This document shows positions 53,912 to 63,643 of a stretch of DNA of 64,000 bases, piece by piece (the stretch's first letter is position 1; each line of letters begins with the position of its first letter). Origin of the DNA: Mycolicibacterium sp. P1-18 (GTDB lineage: Bacteria; Actinomycetota; Actinomycetes; Mycobacteriales; Mycobacteriaceae); contig NZ_NPKR01000004.1 in assembly GCF_008329535.1 (NCBI RefSeq), positions 434,001 to 498,000 of the forward strand. Direction: 5' to 3'. Below the pieces are notes generated by a model. It searched no databases, was not told the DNA's origin, and was given only the letters and a program-made list of their open reading frames with translations. A program made the translations under genes and the position numbers.

Positions 53912-54660
53912 CAGATTCCCCTAACTAGATTGCCACGCAGCGTGATTCGATCCCCACGCATGCGGATGTACTCGAGGTCGACGGGACGTCCGTCGTCCAG
54001 GTGGGTGAGACGTTCCAACAGCAGCACCGGGGTGCCGTCGGGCACCTGCAGCAAGGCCGCCGAGTGCGGGTCCGCGGGCACCGCTTCGACCGCGAGGTTC
54101 GCCTCGCCGAGGCGTTGGCCGGTGACCTCTTCGATGAGGGCGAACACGTCGTTGGCCTCGAGGCCGTGTTCGATCACCTCGCGGCCGATGTCGGGCGCCA
54201 GGTAGGTCATGTCGAGGGACAGCGGAAGGTCGCCGAGGTAACGCAACCGCTCGACGAACACCGCGGGCTCACCGGGGCTCAGCTTCAGGCGGTTCGCCAC
54301 CGCAGGCGGCGCCGACACGGTCATGGCGGCCCGGACCTCGTTGCGAATGTCGCCGTAGCCCTTGAACGTCTCCTTCAGGCCGACGAGGGAGTCGAGTCCG
54401 TGGTCGTACTTGCGGATGGCGACGTGGGTTCCCGTGCGGGGGCCGCGGTCGATGATGCCCTCGTCCTTCAGTGTGGCGAGGGCCTCGCGGACGGTGTTGC
54501 GGGACACGAAGAAGTCCGCGGCGAGTTCAGCCTCGGTGGGCAACCCGTCGGGATAACCGCCGGCGTGGATCTGATGACGCAGCACGTCGGCCACCAAGCG
54601 GGCCTGGTCTGCCCGCGGCCGACGAATGGGCGTCGGCTCGGCAGGATTGCGGTGGGCCAT
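53911..54660 (-). CDS. GntR/HutC-family transcriptional regulator
   Basis: 249 aa. Winged-helix DNA-binding part: RLVADVLRHQIHAGGYPDGLPTEAELAADFFVSRNTVREALATLKDEGII, then a UTRA effector domain (GEPAVFVERLRYLGDLPLSLDMTYL, TPVLLLERLTHLDDGRPVDLEYIR). The ATG at 54660 has AGGAGG 5 nt upstream, better than the upstream GTG inside that site. First gene of the six-gene operon; it likely senses the imported compound or its product and controls the operon. Confidence 0.92.
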   Translation of the reverse strand: MAHRNPAEPTPIRRPRADQARLVADVLRHQIHAGGYPDGLPTEAELAADFFVSRNTVREALATLKDEGIIDRGPRTGTHVAIRKYDHGLDSLVGLKETFKGYGDIRNEVRAAMTVSAPPAVANRLKLSPGEPAVFVERLRYLGDLPLSLDMTYLAPDIGREVIEHGLEANDVFALIEEVTGQRLGEANLAVEAVPADPHSAALLQVPDGTPVLLLERLTHLDDGRPVDLEYIRMRGDRITLRGNLVRGI

Positions 54661-54877
54661 CGTCACCTCCTGGGCTGTGGTCTGTGACTGACCTGCTCAG
54701 GACGGTATCGGCGCCCGGGAAGGCTCCCGCGCCGACGAGGATCGGGGCCGACGGCGGCCCGACGATTGCGCCGGTGTGGGCCCCGGCGGACCTGCTGTTA
54801 GACGGCCGCGGCCGTCGATTGCGCCACCCACGGTCGGTGGCGACAATTTCGAATCGCGCTGATCCGAAGGTGCGCGC

Positions 54878-55111
54878 TCAGACGCAGATGTTCACGAAGT
54901 ACAGCCCGGGGGTGGCGCACATGCCCGATCCCCCGTAGGCGGCGTACGGCGACGGGACGATCTCGTGGTCGTCGGTCTGACTGCTGGTGCCCTGCACCGA
55001 CGGCACGGCGGGGTCGGCGGGAGCGGCGTTGGCCACGCCGGCGCCGAGGGACCCGAATGCCAGTGCGCCCGTGACGGCGACACCAGCTGCGATGGCCTTG
55101 AGATCGATCAT
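54878..55111 (-). CDS. small exported protein
   Basis: 77 aa with a signal peptide (MIDLKAIAAGVAVTGALAFG, cleavage near ANA-APAD). The mature part of ~45 residues is acidic and Ser/Pro-rich, with two Cys near the end (GMCATPGLYFVNICV) that could form a disulfide. Mycobacteria have many such proteins without known function. The ATG start matches a weak ribosome site; an upstream ATG would add 12 residues. Confidence 0.7.
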   Translation of the reverse strand: MIDLKAIAAGVAVTGALAFGSLGAGVANAAPADPAVPSVQGTSSQTDDHEIVPSPYAAYGGSGMCATPGLYFVNICV

Positions 55112-55179
55112 GTTGCACCCCGTTGCTCGAAGAACTAGTGAGCACAACTAACCGAGCGCGGGTTTCATTCCGCGCGTCG

Positions 55180-55596
55180 TCACGCCCGGGCGCGGACGAT
55201 CTCCTCGACGCGGCGCGCGGCCTCCGTGGCGTCCTCGTGCTCCCAGATCCGGACGCTGACCCAGCCCGCCTCGGCCAGCCGACCGTCGGTGTCCCGGTCG
55301 CGCTTTCGGTTGCCCTCCACCTTGTCGGCCCAGAACTTCGCGTTGGCCGCGGCGATGGTGTGATGTTCGGGGCAGCCGTGCCAGAAGCAGCCGTCGAGGA
55401 ACACCGCGACCTTCGCCCGCGGGAACACCAGATCGGCCGTCCGCCGCACCCCGGCCAGCGGTTTCGCCGAGACCCGGTAGCGCAAACCGCGGGCGTGCAC
55501 CGCCGAGCGCAGCGCCAGTTCCGGCTTGGTGTCCCGGCTCTTGTTGGACTGCATGCGCGCCCGCGCCTCGGGTGAGGACGCCCAGGACTCGGCCAT
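55180..55596 (-). CDS. vsr: very short patch repair endonuclease
   Basis: 138 aa with SNKSRDTKPELALRSAVHAR at the N-terminal helix, RTADLVFPRAKVAVFLDGCF with the catalytic Asp, and FWHGCPEH with the zinc/His residues. Vsr nicks DNA at T:G mismatches that arise by deamination of 5-methylcytosine. It diverges by 41 nt from two cytosine-5 methyltransferases, which is the expected partnership, as with Dcm in E. coli. Confidence 0.95.
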   Translation of the reverse strand: MAESWASSPEARARMQSNKSRDTKPELALRSAVHARGLRYRVSAKPLAGVRRTADLVFPRAKVAVFLDGCFWHGCPEHHTIAAANAKFWADKVEGNRKRDRDTDGRLAEAGWVSVRIWEHEDATEAARRVEEIVRARA

Positions 55597-55637
55597 GCCT
55601 CCACACTATTGGCGACGTCGCTGCATACCATCGGCAG

Positions 55638-56900
55638 GTGAGCACCGCCGCCGACGTCGCGCGCGACGTCGGGCTCGAACGCTTCCGCACCCGCAACGGC
55701 AGCTACGAACGGATGCTGTCCCGACGCGACGGCCGCCACACCGCGAGCGCGATGGCCGGGTACCGCGGCACGGAGATGCGACCCACGTGCGCCGACGAAG
55801 CCGAGCGCGCCTGGCTGCAGAGCCGGGTGTCTCCCCCGACCGGCGCGAGCGGGAGGTCGTTGCGCGTGGTCGACCTGTTCTCCGGCTGCGGTGGACTGTC
55901 GATCGGACTGGCGGAGGCGGCCCGCGCGTTGAACCGGTCGTTCGACCCGGTGCTCGCCGTCGACCTCGACGCCGTGGCCGCCCAGACCTACGCCGACAAC
56001 TTCCCGTCGGCGCTCACCCTCACCCAGGACGTGGAGGCCGTGTTCCCCGGCCGCGTCGGCGCCAGGCTCACCCCGGCCGAACGCCTGCTGGCCACGCGGC
56101 ACTCCGACGTCGACGTGCTGGTGGGCGGACCACCGTGCCAGGGCCACAGCGACTTCAACAACCGCACCCGCCACTCCGACGACAAGAACGAGCTCTACCG
56201 CACCATGGTCAGGGCCGCGGAAGTGCTTGCCCCGCAGCACATTATGATCGAAAACGTGCCGGGGGCAGTCAACGACCGCAGGGCCGTCGTGCAGCGCACC
56301 GCCGACGCGCTCGACGCGCTCGGGTACCAGGTGTCGGTCGGCGTGGTCGACCTCAGCGAGATCGGCGTCCCCCAGCGCCGGCGCCGCCTGGTGCTGATGG
56401 CCAGCCTCACGCACTCGGTCACCGTCGCCGAGGTCACCGACCGGCACCGCCGAAACCGCCGTTCGGTGGCGTGGGCGTTCCAGGACCTCGAGGCGGTACC
56501 GGGGTCGGGCCGACTGGTCGACGAACCCGCCCGGTCGGCCCCGGCGACGCGGCAACGCATCGACTACCTCTTCGAGAACGGCGACTTCGACTTGCCCGAC
56601 CGGCAACGCCCGGCCTGCCACGCCTCCGGCGGCCACAGCTACAAGGCCATCTACGGCCGGCTGGCATGGGACCGGCCGTCACAAACCATCACCACCGGCT
56701 TCTACAGCATGTGCATGGGCCGCTACGTCCATCCCAGCCGACGCCGCACCATCACCGCCCACGAAGCCGCACGGCTGCAATACATTCCGGACTGGTTCTC
56801 CTTCGACGCCGTCACCCGCCGCACCGCGCTGGCCCGCATGATCGGCAACGCGGTGCCGTCGCGCCTGAGTTATGCCGTTGCGGTGGAATGGCTCCGGTGA
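55638..56900 (+). CDS. DNA cytosine-5 methyltransferase 1
   Basis: 420 aa from the GTG at 55638; the frame is open further up into vsr. Motif I VVDLFSGCGGLSIGL, IV VGGPPCQGHSDFN with the nucleophile Cys, VI IMIENVPG, VIII GVPQRRRRLVLMAS and the C-terminal IGNAVPSRLSYA are in order. A ~70-residue N-terminal extension precedes motif I. The recognition domain is between VIII and IX. It overlaps the second methyltransferase by 13 nt. Confidence 0.93.
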   Translation: MSTAADVARDVGLERFRTRNGSYERMLSRRDGRHTASAMAGYRGTEMRPTCADEAERAWLQSRVSPPTGASGRSLRVVDLFSGCGGLSIGLAEAARALNRSFDPVLAVDLDAVAAQTYADNFPSALTLTQDVEAVFPGRVGARLTPAERLLATRHSDVDVLVGGPPCQGHSDFNNRTRHSDDKNELYRTMVRAAEVLAPQHIMIENVPGAVNDRRAVVQRTADALDALGYQVSVGVVDLSEIGVPQRRRRLVLMASLTHSVTVAEVTDRHRRNRRSVAWAFQDLEAVPGSGRLVDEPARSAPATRQRIDYLFENGDFDLPDRQRPACHASGGHSYKAIYGRLAWDRPSQTITTGFYSMCMGRYVHPSRRRTITAHEAARLQYIPDWFSFDAVTRRTALARMIGNAVPSRLSYAVAVEWLR

Positions 56901-58042
56901 ACCTGAGGACCGCCGGGCTGTTCGCGGGCATCGGCGGCCTCGAGTTGGGCATGGCGGCCGCCGGTCACCACGCGCACCTGCTGGTGGAGAACTCCGCGCC
57001 CGCCATGCACGTGCTGCGTCGGCGGTTCCCCGACACGAAACTGGAGGCCGACGTCCGCGACGTCGTCTCGCTGCCGGCGGGCACCGACCTGGTGGTCGCG
57101 GGGTTTCCCTGCCAGGATCTCAGCAGCGTCGGCCGCAAGGCCGGAATCGTCGGCGCCAGAAGCAGTCTGGTGGGCGAGGTGCTGCGCCTGCTCCAGGGTG
57201 GCGACGTGCCGTGGGTGGTGCTGGAGAACGTGCCGTTCCTGATCTCCTTGGGCCGGGGCGCCGCGCTGCGGGTCGTGACGTCCGCGCTGACCGAACTCGG
57301 CTACCGGTGGGCCTACCGGGTCGTCGACACCCATGCCTTCGGTTTGCCGCAGCGGCGCAACCGCTGGTATCTGGTGGGCTCGCGGGTCGGCGATCCGCGG
57401 GACGTCCTGCTGGCCGACGACAGTGCGAAACCGCCCGAGTCGTACGGGTATCCGGACGTCGCGTGCGGCTTCTACTGGACCGAGGGCATGCGCTCCTTCG
57501 GGTGGGCGGTCGACGCCGTACCGCCCATCAAGTGCGGCTCGTCGGTCGGGGTGCCGTCTCCCCCGGCCATCCGCCTGCCGTCGGGCGCCTACGTCACCCC
57601 CGACCTGCGCGACACCGAACGGCTGCAAGGCTTTCCGGTCGACTGGACCGCACCGGCCGAAGAGGTCGCCCGCGCCGGCGAGCGATGGCGAATGGTCGGC
57701 AATTCGGTGAGTGTGCCCGTCGCGGCGTGGATCGGCGGCCGCCTGGCCGAGCCCGGCCGCTACGACGCGTCGGCCGACCGGCCGTGGGACGGCACCAAGT
57801 GGTCGCGGCGGGCGGCGTGGGCCGACCTCGACGGCGTGGTGCACGTCGCCGACGTGGGCCCGTGGCCGGTGTGGGAGCCGCGGCTGCCGTTGGCCGACTT
57901 CCTGCGGTTTCCCGGCAAGCCGTTGTCAGCCAGGGCGGCAACCGGATTCATCCGGCGGACGCAGAAGGGCTCGTTGCGGTTCCCGGCGGGATTCGTCGAG
58001 GAACTGGGGGCCTACGCCAGCTTGCTGCCCTTGAGCCACTGA
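56888..58042 (+). CDS. DNA cytosine-5 methyltransferase 2 with C-terminal extension
   Basis: 384 aa. Motif I TAGLFAGIGGLELGMAAAG, IV VVAGFPCQDLSSVGRKAG, VI VVLENVPFL, VIII GLPQRRNRWYLVGSR, and X MVGNSVSVPVAAWIG. After residue ~280 there are ~100 residues with no methyltransferase motif (YDASADRPWDGTKWSRRAAW). A GTG at 56897 would give a GTGA overlap with gene 1 and is an alternative start. Its end overlaps the convergent L,D-transpeptidase gene by 31 nt. Confidence 0.92.
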   Translation: MAPVNLRTAGLFAGIGGLELGMAAAGHHAHLLVENSAPAMHVLRRRFPDTKLEADVRDVVSLPAGTDLVVAGFPCQDLSSVGRKAGIVGARSSLVGEVLRLLQGGDVPWVVLENVPFLISLGRGAALRVVTSALTELGYRWAYRVVDTHAFGLPQRRNRWYLVGSRVGDPRDVLLADDSAKPPESYGYPDVACGFYWTEGMRSFGWAVDAVPPIKCGSSVGVPSPPAIRLPSGAYVTPDLRDTERLQGFPVDWTAPAEEVARAGERWRMVGNSVSVPVAAWIGGRLAEPGRYDASADRPWDGTKWSRRAAWADLDGVVHVADVGPWPVWEPRLPLADFLRFPGKPLSARAATGFIRRTQKGSLRFPAGFVEELGAYASLLPLSH

Positions 58043-59289
58043 TCCCACGGCACCGTCCAGTCGCCGTTCTGCGCGATCTGCAGCGGCTGGCCGCCGGTGT
58101 TGCGGACCTCGACGACGTCACCGGGCACCGAGAAGTCGAAGAACCAGGCGGCGTTGTCGCCGTTGAGGTTCAGGCAACCGTGGGAGGTGTCGGTGTTGCC
58201 CTGGGCCCACACCGTGGAGTTCAGTTGGTGCAGGTAGATGCCGTCGGTGCTGATCTTGGTGGCATACGAGATCGACTCCTTGTAGCCCAACCGTGAATTG
58301 GTGGGCAGCCCGAACGTCGAGGAGTCCATGATCACCGGGTTGGCCTTGCTGAGCACCGTGTAGACACCGGGCGGGGTGAAGAACGAGAACGTGGTGCCGG
58401 CGATGGTCTGGATGCCGCCCATGCCCATCGACGTCGGCATGGTGCGGACCAGCTTGCCGTTGTCGTAGACGCTGACCATGTGGGTGGTGTCGTCGGCAAC
58501 CGACACGTGCGAGTCACCGATCTTGAACGAGACGTGCTCGTCTTCCTGGCCGTAGAGCCCGTCGCCGAGCGGCGTGCCGTAGACGTTGCCCGCCACCGTC
58601 ACGGTGGTGCCCGGCGCGTAGTACTTGGCCGGCCGCCAGTGGGCGGTCTGGTCGTTGACCCAGTACCAGGAGCCGGCGACCGGCGGGTTGGTGGTGACAG
58701 CCAGGTGCCGTTCGGCGTTGGCCTTGTTGTCGATCGCCTCGTCGAAGTGGGCGACCACTACCGCGCCGATGCCGTAGGTGGCGCCGTCCTGCAGCAGCCC
58801 GCCGTCGGTGGTCTCGAAGTACACCTGGGTCTGGTTGCTGGGCGAGACGGTGTGGAAGGTGGTCTCCTGCCGCGACGGCATGCCGTTGGGGCCGCGGGCC
58901 GACACCGACATCGTGTACGCGCGGCCGTAGCCCAGCTGCATCGTCGGCTTCCACGTGGTGTGGTCCGGGGTCAGGACGCCGGGGATGACCTTCCCGCTGT
59001 CGCTGGTCATGGTGACGTCGGTGATCGTGCCCGTGGTGGCGGTGACCATCACCGGGCTCGCAGGGTTGACCTTGTCGGCCGCGGGCGCGGGGACGACGTT
59101 CAGTTCGGCAGGGGTCGACGTGGGGACGGCGGCGGCCGGCTGCGCCTCGGCGAGGTTCTTGGGGGCGGCCAGCACCTGGCAGCCGTGCACACACCGTTCC
59201 GACCCGCTCACCACGACACCACCGAGGACGGCCAGCACCGCGAAGGAGGCGGCCAACCACGTTCCACGGGCACGACGAATAGACGTCAA
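58012..59289 (-). CDS. L,D-transpeptidase (LdtMt2-like)
   Basis: About 425 aa. N-terminal membrane anchor (LAASFAVLAVLGGVVVSGS), two Ig-like domains (VMVTATTGTITDVTMTSDSG; AHFDEAIDNKANAERHLAV) and a YkuD catalytic domain with the motif DTSHGCLNLNGDNAAWFF (His, Cys) and the HQLNSTVWAQ strand. It makes 3-3 cross-links in mycobacterial peptidoglycan and is a carbapenem target. The TTG at 59289 has GGAG 5 nt upstream; the TTG at 59292 is a close alternative. Confidence 0.94.
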   Translation of the reverse strand: MTSIRRARGTWLAASFAVLAVLGGVVVSGSERCVHGCQVLAAPKNLAEAQPAAAVPTSTPAELNVVPAPAADKVNPASPVMVTATTGTITDVTMTSDSGKVIPGVLTPDHTTWKPTMQLGYGRAYTMSVSARGPNGMPSRQETTFHTVSPSNQTQVYFETTDGGLLQDGATYGIGAVVVAHFDEAIDNKANAERHLAVTTNPPVAGSWYWVNDQTAHWRPAKYYAPGTTVTVAGNVYGTPLGDGLYGQEDEHVSFKIGDSHVSVADDTTHMVSVYDNGKLVRTMPTSMGMGGIQTIAGTTFSFFTPPGVYTVLSKANPVIMDSSTFGLPTNSRLGYKESISYATKISTDGIYLHQLNSTVWAQGNTDTSHGCLNLNGDNAAWFFDFSVPGDVVEVRNTGGQPLQIAQNGDWTVPWDQWLKGSKLA

Positions 59290-59437
59290 CAAAACTCCAT
59301 TGATTTTCAGCGCTGACTAGAAGAGGAACCCCAATGGTAGGTGGTCGGAAGCCAGTCTTCGCAACATGTGTGACGGCACGATCTGGTCACGTGTCAACGA
59401 GTAACGAATGGGTAAGACACGCCGAGTAAACAGGTGA

Positions 59438-60535
<1,098 letters not shown>

Positions 60536-60550
60536 GAACTCGCGTAAGGG

Positions 60551-61459
60551 TCAGGCCTCGTTGCGCAGTTTCACCATCCGCGTCGTGGAGCTCTCGTCGA
60601 GCTCCACGACGTCGGATCGTGAACGCAGGAAGTCGCTGAACGACCGAAAGCCCAGCGACTTCTCGCTGAACGACGGGTCCATCCGCTTCATCTGCGCCTT
60701 GACCGCGGAGTTGTGCAACCACTCCACGTCGTCCTTCTCCAAGCCAATCCGCAGCGCCCGCTGCAGCAGCCCCGTCGCGTCGGCCTGCGGATCCGGCGCC
60801 GCGGGCTCCTCCTCCACGACCTGCGGCCGGGTCGCCCGCCGGCGTGGTGCCCGCTTCTTCGGCTCGGGTTCCGGCTCCTCGTCCTCCTTGACGGCCACCG
60901 GCTCCGGTTCGAAGACCGGCACCCCGGGCAGCGCGTCGTAGATGACGAAGTCGTCGCAGGCCGCGGCGAGCGACCGGCTCGACGAGCCCGCCACCCCGAT
61001 GCCCACGACGTAGCGGCCGAGCCGCTTGCACCGCTGCGCCAGCGCGATGTAGTCGGAGTCGCCGGCCACGATCACCACGTGGGTGAGGTCGGGCAGCCGG
61101 AACATGTCCTCCACCGCGTCGACCGCGAGCCGGATGTCGGCGCCGTTCTTGCCGTACGCGGCGGCCGGGAACAGCTGGACCAGGTCGACGGCCCGGCCGA
61201 CCAGCTGACCGCGGTAGCCGGCGTTCACGTCGGCCGACCAGTCGGCATATGCGCGGGTCAGCACCAGCGTGCCGAAGGACGAGGCGAAGTCGATGATCGC
61301 GCCGACGTCCACGGTCGCGCGGGCCAGCCGGTCGACCTCCAGACCCTTGGTCTTGTCGCGCTGGAACGAGTTGCGACCGTTCACCTGGTCGTATCGCGAG
61401 ATCACGATGTTGTCGAAGTCGAGGTAGACCGCGACGCGGGTGTCCTCACGTTCTGTCAT
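60551..61459 (-). CDS. NYN-domain (PIN-like) protein with C-terminal LOTUS/OST-HTH domain
   Basis: 302 aa. Residues 1-160 are a NYN nuclease-like domain: VAVYLDFDNIVISRYD (Asp), VLTRAYADWSADVN, GADIRLAVDAVEDM and HVVIVAGDSDYIALAQRCKRLG (acidic pocket). A charged Pro/Glu/Arg linker follows, then a C-terminal ~75-residue LOTUS-like part (LLQRALRIGLEKDDVEWLHNSAV to FSEKSLGFRSFSDFL). Combinations of this kind occur in LabA/DUF88 proteins with suspected RNA binding. The ATG at 61459 is preferred to upstream starts. Confidence 0.86.
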   Translation of the reverse strand: MTEREDTRVAVYLDFDNIVISRYDQVNGRNSFQRDKTKGLEVDRLARATVDVGAIIDFASSFGTLVLTRAYADWSADVNAGYRGQLVGRAVDLVQLFPAAAYGKNGADIRLAVDAVEDMFRLPDLTHVVIVAGDSDYIALAQRCKRLGRYVVGIGVAGSSSRSLAAACDDFVIYDALPGVPVFEPEPVAVKEDEEPEPEPKKRAPRRRATRPQVVEEEPAAPDPQADATGLLQRALRIGLEKDDVEWLHNSAVKAQMKRMDPSFSEKSLGFRSFSDFLRSRSDVVELDESSTTRMVKLRNEA

Positions 61460-61705
61460 GGGGTCAGTCTGGGCTGCGCCCTCCGCGCACGTCACCCCGG
61501 GTCCGGGGAAGTTGCTCCCAGCAACTCTTGGAGCCCACGTCGGCAAACGAAGACCCCGAACGGGCTGTGGGAAAGGTCACCCGTACCGCCGCGTCGGCGT
61601 CGATCTCGTGGCGACGCGGGGATAGAGTCGACGTGCCGGCATGGTGAAGAAGACGCTGGGCGGCACGGCCGCAAACGCCATAATCGATAGCCGACAGGTT
61701 GGTTC

Positions 61706-62638
61706 ATGAATTCCTCGAGTGAGACACAAACCCCGTCACCTGCGCAGTCCCAGTGGCTGTCCAAGTCCGCGTCGCAGACGCGAGGGTCGGACAAGAAAGA
61801 AGTCCAGTTCCACTACGACATCAGCAATGAGTTCTTCAAGCTGTGGCAGGACCCCAATCAGGTCTACAGCTGCGCGTACTTCGAGAAGGACGACTACAAC
61901 CTCGAGCAGGCGCAGCTGGCGAAGATCGACTTGTCGCTCGGCAAGCTCGGCCTCGAGCCCGGCATGACGTTGCTCGACATCGGCTGCGGCTGGGGCGCCA
62001 CGATCAACCGCGCGGTCGAGAAGTACGACGTCAACGTCATCGGCCTGACGCTCTCGGAGAACCAGAAGCAGCACATCGAGAGCCACTGGCTCGCCAACTA
62101 CAAGGGCGACCGGACGATGGACGTGCGCCTGCAGCCGTGGGAGGACTTCAGCGGCAAGGTCGACCGCATCGTGTCGATCGGCGCCTTCGAGCACTTCGGC
62201 TTCAACAAGTACGACGACTACTTCAAGAAGACCTACGACTGGATGCCCGACGACGGCGTGCAGATGCTGCACACGATCACCATCCCCGAGGATGAGGAGA
62301 TCAAGGCCAAGAAGCTGCCGCTGACCATGTCGCGGGTGCGCTTCATCAAGTTCATCATGGACGAGATCTACCCCGGCGGCCGTCTGCCGCTGGCGTCGAT
62401 GGTGACCAACCACGCCGTCAAGGCCGGCTATAAGGTGACGCGCGAGCAGCACCTGCAGCCGCACTACGTCAAGACGTTGGACACCTGGGCGTCGAACCTC
62501 GAGGCCAACAAGGACGAGGCCATCGAGATCACCAACGAGGTCATCTACGAGCGGTTCCTGAAGTACCTGACCGGTTGCGCGGACCTGTTCCGCGAGGGAT
62601 ACACCGACGTAGTTCAGTTCACCCTCGAGAAGGCGTAA
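61706..62638 (+). CDS. mycolic acid cyclopropane/methoxy-synthase family methyltransferase
   Basis: 310 aa. SAM motif LLDIGCGWGATINRA, NVIGLTLSENQ, and the active-site residues Cys56 (YSCAYFEKDD), Glu162-His163 (GAFEHFG) and His189 (QMLHTITIP), as in MmaA/CmaA enzymes. An N-terminal Ser/Gln-rich stretch of ~30 residues precedes. These enzymes modify double bonds in meromycolates with SAM. Which reaction (cyclopropanation, hydroxylation, methylation) cannot be read. It is the first of a tandem pair, 77 nt before the second. Confidence 0.92.
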   Translation: MNSSSETQTPSPAQSQWLSKSASQTRGSDKKEVQFHYDISNEFFKLWQDPNQVYSCAYFEKDDYNLEQAQLAKIDLSLGKLGLEPGMTLLDIGCGWGATINRAVEKYDVNVIGLTLSENQKQHIESHWLANYKGDRTMDVRLQPWEDFSGKVDRIVSIGAFEHFGFNKYDDYFKKTYDWMPDDGVQMLHTITIPEDEEIKAKKLPLTMSRVRFIKFIMDEIYPGGRLPLASMVTNHAVKAGYKVTREQHLQPHYVKTLDTWASNLEANKDEAIEITNEVIYERFLKYLTGCADLFREGYTDVVQFTLEKA

Positions 62639-62715
62639 TCTACCGAGCCACAACGATTTTGACGCACACGCAGGTAACGAGAAGTCCGGAAGGTCGGACG
62701 GAAGTTGGTCGGGGC

Positions 62716-63609
62716 ATGGTTGAGAGCACGGTGAAGCCGCAGGCGCGCAAGGAGATGGAGCCACACTTCGAAGAGGTGCAGGCTCACTACGACCTCTCCG
62801 ATGACTTCTTCGGGTTGTTCCAGGATCCTTCGCGGACGTACAGCTGCGCCTACTTCGAGCGCGACGACATGTCGCTCGAAGAGGCGCAGATGGCCAAGAT
62901 CGATCTGGCGCTGGGCAAGTTGAACCTCGAGCCCGGCATGACGCTGCTCGACGTCGGCTGTGGCTGGGGTTCGGTCATGCAGCGTGCGGTCGAGAAGTAC
63001 GACGTCAACGTGGTCGGGCTGACGCTGAGCAAGAACCAGTCGAAGTTCGCCCAGGAACTGTTGGACGGCATCGACACTCAGCGTTCGCGTCGGGTGCTGC
63101 TGATGGGCTGGGAGCAGTTCGACGAGCCCGTCGACCGCATCATCAGCCTGGAGGCCATCGAGGCGTTCCCGCAGGAACGGTATGCGCCGTTCTTCCAGTT
63201 CTGCAGCAGCATCCTGCCCGCCGACGGCCGGATGCTGATCCAGGCGATCCTCGGGCACCCGCTGAAGCGCTGGCCGGAGATGGGCATCCCGATCGTGATG
63301 ACCGACCTGCGGTTCATGCGGTTCATCGCCAAGGAGATCTTCCCGGGCGGTTCGGTGCCCTGCGACGACGACATCGTCGGGCTGTCGGCCGACGCTGGGT
63401 TTTCCCTCGAGCAGAAGCAGTTGCTCGACGAGCACTACGTGCGGACGTTGGATCTGTGGGCCACGGCGCTGGAGGCGCATCACGACGAAGCGGTCGCCGC
63501 GACGTCCGAAGAGGTCTACCAGCGCTACATGAAGTACCTCGTCGGCTGCAGCGACTTCTTCCAGCGCCGCATCAGCGAGCTGGGGCAGTTCACCCTGGTC
63601 AAGGGCTGA
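62716..63609 (+). CDS. mycolic acid methyltransferase paralogue with altered active site
   Basis: 297 aa, closely parallel to its upstream neighbour (YSCAYFERDDMSLEEAQMAK, LLDVGCGWGSVMQRAVEKYD, VVGLTLSKNQ). Cys44 is kept and the Tyr of DEHYVRTLDLW too. But the EHFG of the first gene is EAFP here (Glu149, Ala150) and the histidine aligned to His189 is Gln176. These histidines help hold the bicarbonate base in the family, so chemistry or substrate may differ. The ATG at 62716 follows a GTCGGGGC stretch. Confidence 0.9.
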   Translation: MVESTVKPQARKEMEPHFEEVQAHYDLSDDFFGLFQDPSRTYSCAYFERDDMSLEEAQMAKIDLALGKLNLEPGMTLLDVGCGWGSVMQRAVEKYDVNVVGLTLSKNQSKFAQELLDGIDTQRSRRVLLMGWEQFDEPVDRIISLEAIEAFPQERYAPFFQFCSSILPADGRMLIQAILGHPLKRWPEMGIPIVMTDLRFMRFIAKEIFPGGSVPCDDDIVGLSADAGFSLEQKQLLDEHYVRTLDLWATALEAHHDEAVAATSEEVYQRYMKYLVGCSDFFQRRISELGQFTLVKG

Positions 63610-63643
63610 GGCCAGCCGCGTCCGCGCCGGGGAAACCACTCCG

